Position numbers and translations under genes: made by a program. This document shows, in pieces, positions 8,048-15,969 of a stretch of 64,000 bases of DNA. Each line of letters starts with the position of its first letter. Within the stretch, counting starts at the first letter, position 1. The stretch is from Duncaniella sp. (GTDB lineage: Bacteria; Bacteroidota; Bacteroidia; Bacteroidales; Muribaculaceae), in NCBI GenBank assembly GCA_023664955.1, contig JAMPEV010000001.1:994661-1058660 (forward strand). The letters are read 5' to 3'. Below the pieces are notes generated by a model. The model saw only the letters and a list, made by a program, of their open reading frames with translations. It had not been told where the DNA came from and did no database searches.

Positions 8048-9715
8048 ATGGCCAACGAGAATTTAATACAAATATTTGCATCGAGTTTCCGACAGAACTG
8101 GGAACTTCCAGCCCTATCGGAATTCGGCACAGGTCACACAATGACTTATGCCGATCTTTCGCGCAGGATAGCAGCAACACATCTTCTATTTAAAGAATGT
8201 GGAGTGAAGCGGGGTGATAAAATCGCCCTAATGGGCAGGAATTCAATATCATGGGTCGTAACTTACATGGCAACACTAACTTACGGTGCCATAATCGTGC
8301 CCGTGCTCCACGATTTTAACGTTCAGGACGCCCAGCACATTATCAATCATTCGGAAAGTATGCTCTTGTTTATCAGCGAAAGCATCTTCGATAGCATGGA
8401 GTTCGAGAAGGTGCCACTCGTAAAGGCGGTATTCTCCCTCGAAAACCGCAAAGTTCTCGCAGAGCATCCCGCCAATAATCACTTGGCGGAAAAATTCCTT
8501 GCGAAATTACCCGAGAAGATGCGTCGCAAATATCCCCACGGTTTCACGGCTGCTGATGTCGACTATCCCAATATCGAGGAACACAATCTTGCCGAAATCA
8601 ACTACACATCAGGCACTACAGGATTCTCTAAAGGTGTGATGCTCACACTGAGAAACCTCGGGGGGAACGTGAGATTCGGTGTGAAGTCCCGGCTCCATTA
8701 TCGCGGTTCAAGGAACATCTCATTTCTCCCGCTGGCTCATGCCTACGGATGCGCCTTCGATATGCTCACCCCCTTGGCAGCCGGAACACACATCACCCTC
8801 TTAGGAAAACTTCCCACCCCCAAATTGCTCTTAAAGGCATTCGCGGAGGTTAAGCCCAATCTAATTATATGTGTCCCGCTCATTCTCGAAAAGATTTACC
8901 GCAACAAATTGCGCCCGGTGCTCGACAAGCCCTCTGTGCGCCGTATGCTAAAAGTTCCTGGACTCAACAAACTTATCTACAAGAAAATCCGCGCTCAACT
9001 CGTTGACGCATTCGGTGGCGAATTTGAGGAGGTGATAGTTGGCGGTGCACCCCTCAACCACGAGGTTGAAGAGTTTCTACATCGCATAAAGTTCCCATTC
9101 ACCGTGGGTTACGGCATGACAGAGTGTGGACCGCTAATCAGCTATACCCCCTGGCGCAAATTCGTGCCGGGATCATCGGGACGCACTCTTCCGCTCATCA
9201 TGGAAAGTAAGATTGACAATAGCTCTAATCCATCCACCGTTCCTGGCGAGATCTGCGTCAGAGGTGAAAACGTGATGATCGGATACTATAAAAACCCCGA
9301 AGCTACTGAAGCTGTGCTTGACAACGAAGGCTGGCTCCACACCGGCGACATGGGCACACGCTCTGACGATGGCACTATATTCATAAAAGGTCGTTACAAG
9401 ACAATGATACTAAGCGCCAACGGTCAGAACATATATCCCGAAGAGATTGAGGCCAAGTTAAACAATATGCCCTACGTAGCTGAAAGCCTGATTGTGGAAC
9501 GCGGAAAGCATCTGCACGCTCTGGTATACCCCGATTACGAGGCAATGGACCGCGACCATATCTCTAACGAGAAATTACCGGAGATTATGGAGCAGGTACG
9601 CCTGGACCTCAATAAGATTGTGGCTCCCTATGAGAGAATCGACCAGATTCAACTCCGTGCCAACGAATTCGAGAAGACTCCGAAGCGCTCCATCAAGCGT
9701 TATCTTTATAACTAA
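8048..9715 (+). CDS. Long-chain fatty acid-CoA ligase (AMP-forming)
   Basis: Adenylate-forming enzyme that activates a fatty acid with ATP and CoA. Motifs appear in order: YTSGTTGFSKGVML (ATP phosphate loop), GYGMTECGPL (A5), WLHTGDMG (A7) and KGRYKTMILSANGQNIYPEE (A8/hinge). The C-terminal EKTPKRSIKRYLYN contains the adenylation-type lysine. I prefer the ATG at 8048 (MANENLIQIFASSF) since homologues start just before ENLI; the in-frame ATG at 8018 would add 10 residues. About 555 aa, normal for the family. An acyl-thioesterase gene lies 86 bp downstream after a terminator-like hairpin, suggesting a lipid-related pair. Confidence 0.9.
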   Translation: MANENLIQIFASSFRQNWELPALSEFGTGHTMTYADLSRRIAATHLLFKECGVKRGDKIALMGRNSISWVVTYMATLTYGAIIVPVLHDFNVQDAQHIINHSESMLLFISESIFDSMEFEKVPLVKAVFSLENRKVLAEHPANNHLAEKFLAKLPEKMRRKYPHGFTAADVDYPNIEEHNLAEINYTSGTTGFSKGVMLTLRNLGGNVRFGVKSRLHYRGSRNISFLPLAHAYGCAFDMLTPLAAGTHITLLGKLPTPKLLLKAFAEVKPNLIICVPLILEKIYRNKLRPVLDKPSVRRMLKVPGLNKLIYKKIRAQLVDAFGGEFEEVIVGGAPLNHEVEEFLHRIKFPFTVGYGMTECGPLISYTPWRKFVPGSSGRTLPLIMESKIDNSSNPSTVPGEICVRGENVMIGYYKNPEATEAVLDNEGWLHTGDMGTRSDDGTIFIKGRYKTMILSANGQNIYPEEIEAKLNNMPYVAESLIVERGKHLHALVYPDYEAMDRDHISNEKLPEIMEQVRLDLNKIVAPYERIDQIQLRANEFEKTPKRSIKRYLYN

Positions 9716-9725
9716 CCCCTGATTA

Positions 9726-9773
9726 AAATCTTCTTGTATCCTACCCATGTCATCATGGTAGGATGCAAGATTT
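9726..9773 (+). terminator. Hairpin after acyl-CoA ligase gene
   Basis: AAATCTT..CTTGTATCCTACC pairs with GGTAGGATGCAAG..ATTT across CATGTCATCAT. The stem is long with small bulges. The T-run is short, so it may act as an attenuator between the ligase and thioesterase genes rather than a full terminator. Confidence 0.5.
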
Positions 9774-9801
9774 CCTATAAATCAATACCATATACTTACT
9801 A

Positions 9802-10200
9802 ATGGACTATCAGTTTGAAATGCCAATCAAGGTGCGAGACTATGAATGTGATGCACAAGGGATTGTCAATAACGCCAACTATCTTCATTATCTTGAGATT
9901 ACACGTCATGACTTCTGCGAGAAAGCAGGATTCACCTTCCGTGCTATGCATGAAAGCGGACTTGACCCGGTGGTAAGGAAAATTGAAATTGAATATATAT
10001 CATCGCTTGGATTGGGCGAATCAATGATTTCAAAGCTCAGAATGGAAAGGCGTGGAGCTCGTTTCATTTTCTTCCAGGACATTTTCAACGCAGCCACTTG
10101 TGCTCCTGTTGTGAAAGCATCAGTTACGATAGTGTGTCTTGAAAACGGCACCTTATCACGAGGCGACAAGCTTGCATCGGCATTTGAGAACTACCTTTGA
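9802..10200 (+). CDS. Acyl-CoA thioesterase, 4HBT hotdog fold
   Basis: 132-aa YbgC/FadM-like hotdog-fold thioesterase that hydrolyses acyl-CoA or acyl-ACP thioesters. The N-terminal motif RDYECDAQGIVNNANYLHYL matches the 4HBT signature (Asp-x-x-Gly-x-V-x-x-A-x-Y), with the catalytic Asp at residue 17. Length is typical. Its neighbour upstream is a fatty acyl-CoA ligase, consistent with acyl-CoA turnover. The 3' end is close to dprA; one possible dprA start lies inside this gene. Confidence 0.88.
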   Translation: MDYQFEMPIKVRDYECDAQGIVNNANYLHYLEITRHDFCEKAGFTFRAMHESGLDPVVRKIEIEYISSLGLGESMISKLRMERRGARFIFFQDIFNAATCAPVVKASVTIVCLENGTLSRGDKLASAFENYL

Positions 10201-10237
10201 TTCCTATTTATCAACCTATTCCCCACTTATTACCACG

Positions 10238-11350
10238 TTGACAACTACCGATAATCTATTATACCGCATCGCGTTCGCTTCTATTAGAGGGATGAACCCG
10301 GAGTATGGAATGACTCTGATCAACCGCATCGGGAGCGAGGAGAGATTCTTTGAGCTTACCGAGTCACAACTTTCAGCTGTGATGGGATTTAAGAGTAGAA
10401 TTTTTTCCTTTTCTCTCCGCAGCAAAGCCATTGAAGAAGCTGCCATTGAGGAAAGATTTGTAAGGGACAATTCCATCTCCACAATCTACTTCACTGATGA
10501 AAAATATCCGCAACGGCTTCTTGAATGTGTCGACGCACCATTAATGTTGTACGGGATAGGGGACTGCGACCTCAACGAGGCCCGATTTGTATCCATAGTG
10601 GGAACACGTCACGCTACCATTTACGGCGACACCTTCGTGGAAAATTTAGTTTCGGATTTTGCAACTAAGCTGGATGAGAAGATCGTTATTGTAAGCGGTT
10701 TGGCTTACGGTATCGACATAGCCGCCCATCGTGCAGCGCTGAAAAACGGCATTCCTACCATTGCCGTCCTTGCGCATGGACTCAACACCATGTACCCCGC
10801 CACTCATCGTTCCACGGCCGTGACGATTGCAAAATCCGGAGGAATGTTGCTGAGTGACTATCGTTCTGTTGACCAAATTCATAAAGGTAATTTCTTGGCG
10901 CGCAATAGGATCGTAGCCGGGCTCTGCGATTGTCTGATTGTAGCAGAATCAGCCAAACGAGGAGGAGCGCTCGTTACTGCCCGTCTCGCAGCCGGATACA
11001 ATCGTGAAGTGATGGCTCTCCCGGGCCGCATTTCCGACAAATATTCCGAAGGTTGCAATGTCCTGATCGCCTCTAACGTGGCAGCCCTCATCACCTCGGC
11101 CGACGATGTAATTTCCATAATGAATTGGCGAGTCAAAGAGACCGAAGGGACTCAGAAGGACTTATTTATAAATCTCACGCCTGAGGAATCTGCGATCCTT
11201 GAAGTGATGACACAAAAGGGCGATGTGACTATTCACGACCTTACCTCTCGAATCGACATTCCCGTCCATCGGCTAATGGGCCTACTCATCGACATGGAGT
11301 TCCGCTCCCTGATAGCCAGTATTCCCGGTGGCCTTTATAGAAAAATTTAA
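10238..11350 (+). CDS. dprA: DNA-processing protein DprA
   Basis: Loads RecA on incoming single-stranded DNA during transformation. The Rossmann-like domain shows SIVGTRHATIYG, IVSGLAYGIDIAAHRAA, AVLAHGLNTMYP and FLARNRIVAGLCD followed by RGGALVTARLA and MALPGR, all DprA hallmarks. The last ~65 residues (PEESAILEVMTQKGDVTIHD and on) form the winged-helix DprA_WH domain. The start is uncertain: the ATG at 10139 would overlap the thioesterase by 62 bp and add 33 residues unlike the family, so I prefer TTG at 10238 (TTTDNLLYRIAF follows), which matches where homologues begin. Confidence 0.9.
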   Translation: MTTTDNLLYRIAFASIRGMNPEYGMTLINRIGSEERFFELTESQLSAVMGFKSRIFSFSLRSKAIEEAAIEERFVRDNSISTIYFTDEKYPQRLLECVDAPLMLYGIGDCDLNEARFVSIVGTRHATIYGDTFVENLVSDFATKLDEKIVIVSGLAYGIDIAAHRAALKNGIPTIAVLAHGLNTMYPATHRSTAVTIAKSGGMLLSDYRSVDQIHKGNFLARNRIVAGLCDCLIVAESAKRGGALVTARLAAGYNREVMALPGRISDKYSEGCNVLIASNVAALITSADDVISIMNWRVKETEGTQKDLFINLTPEESAILEVMTQKGDVTIHDLTSRIDIPVHRLMGLLIDMEFRSLIASIPGGLYRKI

Positions 11351-11431
11351 GTAATCATCATTTGAAACAAGCATAAATCAACGATTGTTACATATGTAAA
11401 AGTACGTGACGATTTCAAAATATACTTTATC

Positions 11432-12307
11432 ATGGAAAAGAAAATTATAGCACCCTCTGAATTCATAATCAACCCCGACGGGTCAGTGTTTCATCTCCAC
11501 CTACGCCCTGACCAGCTTACTGACCGCGTAATTCTCGTTGGCGACCCCGGCAGAGTGAATATGGTGGCATCTTTCTTCGATACAATCGACTTTGAGGTAC
11601 AGTCACGCGAATTCCACACCATAGGCGGCACTTATAAAGGTAAGCCGATTATGTGTCTTTCGCATGGTATCGGGCCCGACAACATCGACATTGTAATCAA
11701 TGAGCTCGATGCTCTTGCCAATATCGACTTCGCCACTCGCGAGGTGAAGGATAAAAAACGACGTCTCACACTTGTGAGAATAGGAACCTCAGGCGCCTTG
11801 CAGCCTGAACTAAAGCTCGGCTCTCCTGTGATTGCTGAAAAGGCAATCGGCTTTGACGGGGTGCTAAATTACTATGCTGGTCGCAATGAAGTGGCTGATC
11901 TCGACTTCGAACACGATTTCTGCGAGCACGTGGGATGGAATCCTCTTTGGGCTAAGCCTTACGTGGTAAACGCTGATGAAGAGATCGTTAACCAGATTGG
12001 TCGTGATGACATGGTGAGAGGAAATACAATCTCGGCAGTGGGTTTCTATGGTCCGCAGGGGAGAGAACTCCGGCTTCCACTCGCTAACCCCGACCTTAAC
12101 CGCCGGATAGAGGAATTCCGTCATAATGGCCGTAAAATCACTAACTACGAAATGGAATCGGCACCACTTCAGGGGCTTGGCCGCCTTATGGGGCATAGGG
12201 CTATGACTGTTTGCTGCATCATCGCAAATCGTATGAATACAGAGGCTAACCCCAACTACAAAACCGCCGTTCAGGATGTAGTTGCCACCGTAATTGAAAG
12301 AATTTAG
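11432..12307 (+). CDS. Nucleoside phosphorylase
   Basis: PNP_UDP_1 family phosphorylase, 291 aa, that cleaves nucleosides with phosphate to base and ribose-1-phosphate. The family motif ILVGDPGRVNMVASFF lies near residue 35, with SHGIGPDN and RIGTSGALQPEL for phosphate binding and YEMESAPLQGLG at the ribose site. Sequence features are closer to uridine-phosphorylase-like enzymes of Bacteroidales than to PNP, but the base preference cannot be told by eye. The 80-bp upstream gap contains a TTACATATGTAA palindrome (about 11388) of unknown meaning. The downstream rnf genes have their own promoter. Confidence 0.88.
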   Translation: MEKKIIAPSEFIINPDGSVFHLHLRPDQLTDRVILVGDPGRVNMVASFFDTIDFEVQSREFHTIGGTYKGKPIMCLSHGIGPDNIDIVINELDALANIDFATREVKDKKRRLTLVRIGTSGALQPELKLGSPVIAEKAIGFDGVLNYYAGRNEVADLDFEHDFCEHVGWNPLWAKPYVVNADEEIVNQIGRDDMVRGNTISAVGFYGPQGRELRLPLANPDLNRRIEEFRHNGRKITNYEMESAPLQGLGRLMGHRAMTVCCIIANRMNTEANPNYKTAVQDVVATVIERI

Positions 12308-12337
12308 ACATAAAATCAATCCTTATCACATTTCTTC

Positions 12338-12368
12338 TTTGTTATTTCTATAACTTTTCCTAACTTTG
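12338..12368 (+). promoter_or_regulatory. Consensus promoter of rnfDGEA
   Basis: TTTG (12338-12341), 19 bp, TAACTTTG (12361-12368): a full sigma-ABfr match. It leaves a leader of about 16 nt before the rnfD ATG at 12391, so rnfD is the first gene of its transcript. Confidence 0.8.
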
Positions 12369-12390
12369 CAGCGACTAATACCAAATTTTA

Positions 12391-13347
12391 ATGAGCCAAA
12401 TTATCACAATTTCACCATCGCCGCATACCCAAACGTCAACGACGGTGACTAAGCTTATGCTTCATGTCATCATTGCGCTGATTCCGGCGGTACTGCTGGC
12501 ACTCTACTGTTTCGGCATAGGTGCCGCTATCGTAATCATCACCGCAATCGCCGGTTGCGTGTTAGTAGAATACCTTATTACCCGTTATATGCTCGGGCAG
12601 AAGTCTTCAATAGGCAACCTTTCGGCTGTGCTAACCGGCCTGCTCCTTGCACTTAACCTCCCCTCAAACATCCCTGTTTGGATTGTGCTGATCGGTTGCA
12701 TCGTGGCAATCGGTATCGGCAAAATGTCGTTTGGAGGTATCGGATGCAACATTTTCAATCCCGCCCTTGTGGGGCGTGTGTTCCTCCTGCTCTCTTTCCC
12801 GGTGCAGATGACATCTTGGCCTCTCCCATTTGAGAACCGTATGGCTTACACCGACGCCACCACCGGTGCCACAATACTCGGACAGCTAAAAATGGGGCTC
12901 GTGCAGCCCGACGATATAAATCTCATGGATTCAGCCCTCGGATTCGTTGGCGGTTCCATGGGTGAAATCGGTGCGATTGCTCTTCTTATAGGTTTCGTTT
13001 ATCTTCTCTGCATGAAGGTCATCACTTGGCATATCCCGGTGTCAATCCTTGTCACAGTAGCCGTATTCTCACTTTGTATCGGCGCTCCGGTGGGAGTAGA
13101 GCTTCTTTCAGGTGGCATGATGCTTGGCGCGATTTTCATGGCCACCGACTATGTCACTTCACCGATGAGCCACAAAGGCATGCTTCTGTATGGAGCAATG
13201 ATCGGCATCATCACTATCATCATCCGTCAATGGGGTGCCTATCCTGAAGGTATGTCATTCGCGATTCTCATAATGAACGGCGTTACCCCGCTCATCAACC
13301 GCTATATGAAACCCCGTAAGTTCGGAGAAAGGAGGGTAGCAGCATGA
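12391..13347 (+). CDS. rnfD: Rnf complex membrane subunit RnfD
   Basis: Integral-membrane subunit of the ion-translocating ferredoxin:NAD oxidoreductase. 318 aa with multiple hydrophobic helices. The N-terminus ITISPSPHTQTSTTVTKLML matches the RnfD start, and DATTGATIL (residues 155-163) holds the Thr-type covalent-FMN motif with the modified Thr expected at 161. MSFGGIGCNIFNPALVGRV is a conserved family segment. It overlaps rnfG by 4 bp. RnfD rather than NqrB is supported by length and by the SPSPH start. rnfB and rnfC, which normally come first, are not present upstream. Confidence 0.95.
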   Translation: MSQIITISPSPHTQTSTTVTKLMLHVIIALIPAVLLALYCFGIGAAIVIITAIAGCVLVEYLITRYMLGQKSSIGNLSAVLTGLLLALNLPSNIPVWIVLIGCIVAIGIGKMSFGGIGCNIFNPALVGRVFLLLSFPVQMTSWPLPFENRMAYTDATTGATILGQLKMGLVQPDDINLMDSALGFVGGSMGEIGAIALLIGFVYLLCMKVITWHIPVSILVTVAVFSLCIGAPVGVELLSGGMMLGAIFMATDYVTSPMSHKGMLLYGAMIGIITIIIRQWGAYPEGMSFAILIMNGVTPLINRYMKPRKFGERRVAA

Positions 13348-13931
13348 AGTCAACACTCGTGAACATGGTGCTGTCACTTGGCATCATCACCATAGTAGCC
13401 GCAGCCCTCCTGGCCGGCGTGTACTCACTAACTGAAAAGCCTATCAAAGAGGCGGCTCTTAACAAGCAGATTGAAGCAATCAGCGCAGTGACTCCGGAAT
13501 TCAACAACGACCCCGTAGCAGAGGCAGTCGACATTACCCCGGCCGGTGAATCTACTCCTGTCAAGGTGTTCCCCGCCAAAAAGGACGGTCAGCTCGTCGG
13601 CGCAGCTGTGGAAAGCTATTCTTCACAAGGCTTTAGCGGCGAAATCCGCTTGATATATGGCTTTGACGGCGAAGGTACAATCACCGGTTTTGAAGTTATG
13701 AGCCATGCTGAGACTCCCGGTTTGGGTGCAAAGATGGGCGAATGGTTCAAATCGCCCGAAGGCAACCGCAGCGTTATCGGTCTCAATCCCGCCTCTGCCA
13801 ATCTTACCGTTAAGAAGGATGGAGGTGATGTCGATGCAATCACCGCTGCCACAATCACCTCTCGCGCTTTCCTTGACGCACTCACCCGTGCATCTGCAGC
13901 TTACAACCAGTTCAAGGAGCAAAACAATTAA
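13344..13931 (+). CDS. rnfG: Rnf complex flavoprotein subunit RnfG
   Basis: 195-aa subunit with one N-terminal membrane anchor (residues about 9-27) and a periplasmic FMN-binding domain. The covalent-flavin motif is DAITAATITS, with the modified Thr expected near residue 170. TGFEVMSHAETPGLGAKM is the conserved segment of FMN-binding domain proteins. It overlaps rnfD by ATGA and sits 40 bp before rnfE. An FMN transferase (ApbE) would be needed for both RnfD and RnfG; no apbE gene is in this window. Confidence 0.95.
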   Translation: MKSTLVNMVLSLGIITIVAAALLAGVYSLTEKPIKEAALNKQIEAISAVTPEFNNDPVAEAVDITPAGESTPVKVFPAKKDGQLVGAAVESYSSQGFSGEIRLIYGFDGEGTITGFEVMSHAETPGLGAKMGEWFKSPEGNRSVIGLNPASANLTVKKDGGDVDAITAATITSRAFLDALTRASAAYNQFKEQNN

Positions 13932-13971
13932 CTCACTCCCGGTTACTCCAAAAATCTAACGCTTATTTATC

Positions 13972-14565
13972 ATGAATTCAAAGCTTAAAATTCTATATAA
14001 CGGCATTGTCACCGAAAACCCGACTTTCGTCCTGATGTTGGGTATGTGTCCTACCCTGGGTACCACCGGAAGCGCAATGACCGGAATGAGTATGGGTCTT
14101 GCCACAATGGGTGTGTTAATATGCTCTAACGTGGTAATATCAATGATTAAGAATCTCGTTCCGGCCAAGGTGCGTATTCCTGCCTACATCGTGGTTATCG
14201 CAACTTTCGTGTCTGTCTTGCAAATGGTTATGGAAGCATACCTTCCGGCTCTCAACACTCTCCTTGGTATATTCATTCCCCTTATCGTAGTAAACTGTAT
14301 ACTCTTGGGCCGTGCAGAAGCTTTCGCTTCGCGCCATGGTGTAGTTGATAGTTGTCTCGATGGTATCGGGATTGGCCTCGGTTTCACTATAGCCCTCACA
14401 ATTTTAGGTGCTGTTCGCGAGATTCTCGGCACAGGAAAAATATTCGGCGCTGAAATCTTCCCCGAAACCTACGGTTCGCTGATATTTGTACTCGCTCCGG
14501 GTGCGTTCATCGCTTTAGGTTTCTTAATTGCACTATTCACAAAGCTCCGCGGCCAGAAGTGCTAA
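13972..14565 (+). CDS. rnfE: Rnf complex membrane subunit RnfE
   Basis: 197-aa integral membrane subunit, paralogous to RnfA, with about six helices. Family segments NPTFVLMLGMCPTLGTT near the N-terminus and NCILLGRAEAFASRHGV in the middle are characteristic; the NC Cys helps coordinate the intramembrane iron-sulfur centre shared with RnfA. The C-terminal LAPGAFIALGFLIAL is also typical. Lies between rnfG and rnfA in the usual D-G-E-A order. Confidence 0.95.
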   Translation: MNSKLKILYNGIVTENPTFVLMLGMCPTLGTTGSAMTGMSMGLATMGVLICSNVVISMIKNLVPAKVRIPAYIVVIATFVSVLQMVMEAYLPALNTLLGIFIPLIVVNCILLGRAEAFASRHGVVDSCLDGIGIGLGFTIALTILGAVREILGTGKIFGAEIFPETYGSLIFVLAPGAFIALGFLIALFTKLRGQKC

Positions 14566-14606
14566 GTATTTTATCAGGTTTCTACAACTAAAATTCCATC
14601 TGAAAG

Positions 14607-15188
14607 ATGTTAGAATATATCTCAATCATCATCACGGCGATTTTTGTTAATAACATCGTATTCGCCCAGTTCCTCGGAATATGCCCCTTCATCGGTGTGT
14701 CACGTAAACTCTCGTCTGCCACCGGTATGGGTGCTGCTGTCACATTTGTGATGGTAATTGCTACTTGTGTCACTTGGCTGTTGCAATTCTACGTACTTAA
14801 CCCGCTTGGCTTGCAGTTTATGCAAACTATCGTGTTCATCCTTGTAATTGCCGCTTTGGTGCAGATGCTCGAAATCATTTTGAAGAAAATTGCGCCCGTG
14901 CTTTATAGCGCCCTCGGTGTGTTCCTCCCTCTTATCACCACTAACTGTGCCGTGCTCGGTGTCGCAATCCTCGTGGTTCGCAACAATCTTGACCTCGGTC
15001 AGTCACTTGTATATGCTTTCGCAACTGCAATCGGTTTCACAATGGCAATCTCAATATTTGCCGGAATCCGCGAGCAGCTCGCCCTCAGCAATGTGCCTCA
15101 AGCTATGCGTGGTGTACCTATTGCCCTGATCTGCGCCGGTCTTCTCGCAATGGCATTCATGGGTTTCTCCGGCATCAAAATCGGTTAA
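14607..15188 (+). CDS. rnfA: Rnf complex membrane subunit RnfA
   Basis: 193-aa membrane subunit. FVNNIVFAQFLGICPFIG near residue 15 and LITTNCAVLGVAIL near residue 110 are the RnfA/NqrE signatures, with a conserved Cys in each. Forms the membrane core with RnfE. Last gene of the cluster, 41 bp after rnfE, and followed 85 bp later by a strong bidirectional hairpin. Confidence 0.95.
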   Translation: MLEYISIIITAIFVNNIVFAQFLGICPFIGVSRKLSSATGMGAAVTFVMVIATCVTWLLQFYVLNPLGLQFMQTIVFILVIAALVQMLEIILKKIAPVLYSALGVFLPLITTNCAVLGVAILVVRNNLDLGQSLVYAFATAIGFTMAISIFAGIREQLALSNVPQAMRGVPIALICAGLLAMAFMGFSGIKIG

Positions 15189-15272
15189 TCCATTTTCTAC
15201 AGCAATAAAATACTCTTTTTGAAGTTCACAAGTCATTTTTGAATCGTCACTAACGAAATTTGCCATAACGCC

Positions 15273-15310
15273 AAAAGACCTCTTGCCATTCATTTGGCAG
15301 GAGGTCTTTT
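15273..15310 (+). terminator. Terminator of rnfDGEA
   Basis: AAAAGACCTCTTGCC pairs with GGCAGGAGGTCTTTT (one T-G wobble) across an 8-nt loop; a 15-bp stem ending in T residues. Confidence 0.85.
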
Positions 15311-15400
15311 CCATGTAATGGAATCAATTATTTGAATTGCGCCAAATCATGATTTCGGGGCTACACACCCAGTTATAAGGAATCGGGTGGATTTTACCGT

Positions 15401-15446
15401 GATTCGGCGACCCCGAATTGTGTGGACGCACCATGGTGCGTTCCTA
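15401..15446 (+). repeat. Palindromic repeat, family 2 copy a (core only)
   Basis: GATTCGGCGACCCCG is followed by a palindrome centred on ACGCACCATGGTGCGT (16 bp perfect). The same layout (CCCCGATTG, then GGACGC..CATG..GCGTCC) recurs at 15464-15656, 29204-29387 (inverted) and 60568-60609. REP-like. Confidence 0.75.
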
Positions 15447-15463
15447 CTTATCAGGATGTTACA

Positions 15464-15656
15464 ATCGGTTTTGTATCAATTTGTCAATGTACGTGTGCCG
15501 TGCGGGGATTATAGCCGATGGGGGGGGGTGTGGAATCGCTATTCCGGGGTTGGCTATTTTTGAAGGGCGGAGCACGGCGTACCGATATGTTCGTCGGGGA
15601 TTTGATGTTTCGGCGCCCCCGATTGGGGAGGACGCTCCATGGAGTGTCCCTCCTGG
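15464..15656 (+). repeat. ~190-bp structured repeat, family 2 copy b (full)
   Basis: Full-length element that aligns by eye with the reverse complement of 29204-29387. Shared blocks include TGTCAATGT, GCCGTGCGG, ATTATAG, GGCTATTTTT, GAGCACG.CGTACCG and TTCGTCGG, ending in the palindromic core GGACGCTCCATGG. It can form an outer helix (GCCGTGC 15497-15503 with GCACGGC 15572-15578) and an inner helix (ATAGCCGA 15511-15518 with TTGGCTAT 15550-15557). The loop is variable and includes a nine-G run. No open frame. Confidence 0.75.
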
Positions 15657-15969
15657 GTAGTAGGTGGTTATGGCTTGTCCGATAGTTTGGAGGACGTTGG
15701 CAATGGTTACCACAGTGACGGGTGGCGGCGGGTTGTGGATTTAGGTTTGGGGATCTTCATGTTGAAGCGAGGTGGGGCGAGGTGAATCAAGGTTAATCGG
15801 GTTGAAATATTGTTGCAGTGGGTTGACTATGATTGAATCATGAGATATAACAGGATGCTGTGTGGCTTTGAACGATTGGAAGAGGCTATTTTACATTCCA
15901 GATGCGGAACATTCCATTATAGCAATCTGTTATTATTTCATAAAGACTATTTCCTCATTTCAACTATTT
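15657..15969 (+). other. G-rich intergenic region, no gene seen
   Basis: Between the repeat and the first barrel gene the plus strand is unusually G-rich up to about 15830, with strings such as GGTGGCGGCGGG and GGTGGGGCGAGG. No convincing promoter, open frame or RNA gene was seen. An in-frame ATG upstream at 15862 is not preferred as a start for the downstream gene. Confidence 0.35.

Noticed and set aside
11388..11399. TTACATATGTAA palindrome before the nucleoside phosphorylase gene as an operator
   Set aside because: Too short and AT-rich to separate from chance, with no promoter boxes at the right positions.
15519..15528. Run of nine G residues as a possible phase-variation tract
   Set aside because: It lies in a non-coding loop of the repeat and not in or near a promoter or reading frame that length changes could switch.
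15418..15660. 80-codon plus-strand frame in the repeat region after rnfA
   Set aside because: It runs through two copies of the palindromic repeat and its protein is low-complexity.
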